Part shown: one piece after another, positions 14,421 to 15,137 of the stretch
Position numbering within the stretch: the stretch's first letter is position 1
Layout of the letters: every line of letters starts with the position of its first letter
From: an uncultured Bacteroidota bacterium
Lineage (GTDB): Bacteria; Bacteroidota; Bacteroidia; Bacteroidales; SZUA-534
Direction: 5' to 3'
Length of the DNA: 15,137 bases
Assembly (NCBI GenBank): GCA_937885735.1
Contig: CALABN010000019.1
Coordinates: forward strand, 1 to 15,137
Notes under the pieces: generated by a model
Told to the model about the DNA's origin: nothing
Database searches by the model: none
Seen by the model: the letters and a program-made list of their open reading frames with translations, nothing else
Program-made: the position numbers and the translations under genes

Positions 14421-15137
14421 TTAGAACAACTTCTTTACTTGGTTATATACGTTCTCAGCAGTGAAGCCAAGCTTTTCGTCAAGCACTTTGTAAGGTGCTG
14501 AGAAGCCGAAGCTTTCCAAGCCCCATACAGCGCCTTCGCTTTCTGGAACCAAACCTTGCAAGTTTACAGGAAGACCTGCTGTCAAGCCGAATTTCTTCAC
14601 GCCTGCTGGCAAAACCTGCTTTTGGTAATCCTTTGATTGGCTGCGGAACAAGCCTTCAGATGGAACGCTAACGATGCTTACCTTCTTGCCGTCCTTGCGG
14701 ATAAGCTCGGCACCTGCAACAAGTGTTGAAACTTCAGAACCGCTTGCAACCAAGATAACGTCTGGGTTTGCATCAGAACCTGCAACTACATAGGCACCCT
14801 TGGCTGCTTGTGAGTAGTCGTTGCCTGCTGGCAAGTTGTTGATGTTCTGGCGAGAAAGGATAAGAGCGGTTGGAGTTGCAGTGTTTTCCATCGCAAGCTT
14901 CCAAGCAGCTGTTGTCTCTTGTGCATCAGCTGGACGAAGAACCAACATAGAGTTCTGTCCCTTGTGGTTTTTCAGTTTCTCCATCAAGCGGATTTGTGCC
15001 TCTTGCTCAACTGGCTCGTGGGTAGGTCCATCCTCGCCTACGCGGAATGCATCGTGTGTCCAGATGAACTTGACAGGCAATTGCATCAAGGCTGCCATAC
15101 GTACAGCTGGCTTCATATAGTCAGAGAATACGAAGAA
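14421..15137 (-). CDS. tkt: Transketolase, C-terminal part
   Basis: The frame is open to the window edge, giving 238 residues (FFVFSDYM... onward); the N-terminal part lies beyond 15137. Transketolase moves two-carbon units between sugar phosphates in the non-oxidative pentose phosphate pathway using thiamine diphosphate. Visible are the end of the pyrimidine domain (FSDYMKPAVRMAAL, FIWTHDAFRVGEDGPTHEPVEQ, with the substrate-binding His in THD and the GEDGPTHxPVEQ signature), LVLRPADAQETTAAW, and the complete C-terminal domain (VILVASGSEVSTLV ... SVPSEGLFRSQ ... GLESFGFSAPYKVLDEKLGFTAENV). It ends normally at LF. The insert-like 'RLMEKLKNHKGQNS' before the LRPAD motif is shared with Bacteroides-type enzymes, from memory. 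A rho-independent terminator follows. Confidence 0.97.
   Translation of the reverse strand, partial: FFVFSDYMKPAVRMAALMQLPVKFIWTHDAFRVGEDGPTHEPVEQEAQIRLMEKLKNHKGQNSMLVLRPADAQETTAAWKLAMENTATPTALILSRQNINNLPAGNDYSQAAKGAYVVAGSDANPDVILVASGSEVSTLVAGAELIRKDGKKVSIVSVPSEGLFRSQSKDYQKQVLPAGVKKFGLTAGLPVNLQGLVPESEGAVWGLESFGFSAPYKVLDEKLGFTAENVYNQVKKLF

Overview
The window looks like chromosome from a Bacteroidales member. Three things support this: the ribosome recycling factor, UMP kinase and transketolase sequences resemble Bacteroides/Prevotella relatives; several promoters fit the Bacteroidetes -33 TTTG / -7 TAnnTTTG pattern; and there is a BlaI plus M56 peptidase pair with TonB-plug-like modules. Genus cannot be set from the sequence alone.

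Layout. (1) 2-490, plus: 3' end of a multi-pass lysylphosphatidylglycerol-synthase/flippase-like membrane protein. (2) 626-3217, minus: pyrH then frr (translation and nucleotide housekeeping), a terminator, then a UmuC-like Y-family polymerase with no umuD beside it. (3) 3218-4088: a long gene-free stretch with dispersed-type palindromes, degenerate direct repeats, an orphan minus-strand terminator hairpin, an inverted repeat and a good promoter for the next gene. (4) 4089-9384, plus: two tandem paralogous sensors (TM, Cache-like periplasmic domain, TM, HAMP-like linker, GAF, coiled coil, PAS). Neither has a recognisable kinase, cyclase or chemoreceptor output domain. The first ends in an Hpt-like fold whose phospho-acceptor position is Lys, not His. 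(5) 9544-12505, minus: a two-gene unit, a BlaI/MecI-type repressor followed by an M56 (BlaR1-type) membrane metallopeptidase whose long C-terminus holds five degenerate TonB-plug-like units. The promoter carries a perfect 17-nt palindrome on its -33 element. (6) 12678-14228, minus: an AT-rich single gene joining an unassigned N-terminal region, a PUA/EVE-like domain and a PD-(D/E)XK nuclease domain. It is probably a stand-alone modification-dependent restriction enzyme. It lies between two identical 39-bp terminator sequences. (7) 14421-15137, minus: C-terminal part of transketolase.

How they work together: pyrH/frr and transketolase are core functions. Between them sit accessory signalling and defence modules. 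The BlaI/M56 pair should form a self-contained circuit in which membrane proteolysis relieves repression. The two sensors probably act through a separately encoded partner. The nuclease appears to be an insertion into a tkt-blaI intergenic region. The most interesting points are the nuclease with its duplicated terminators, the pseudo-Hpt sensor, and the repeat-bearing M56 protein.
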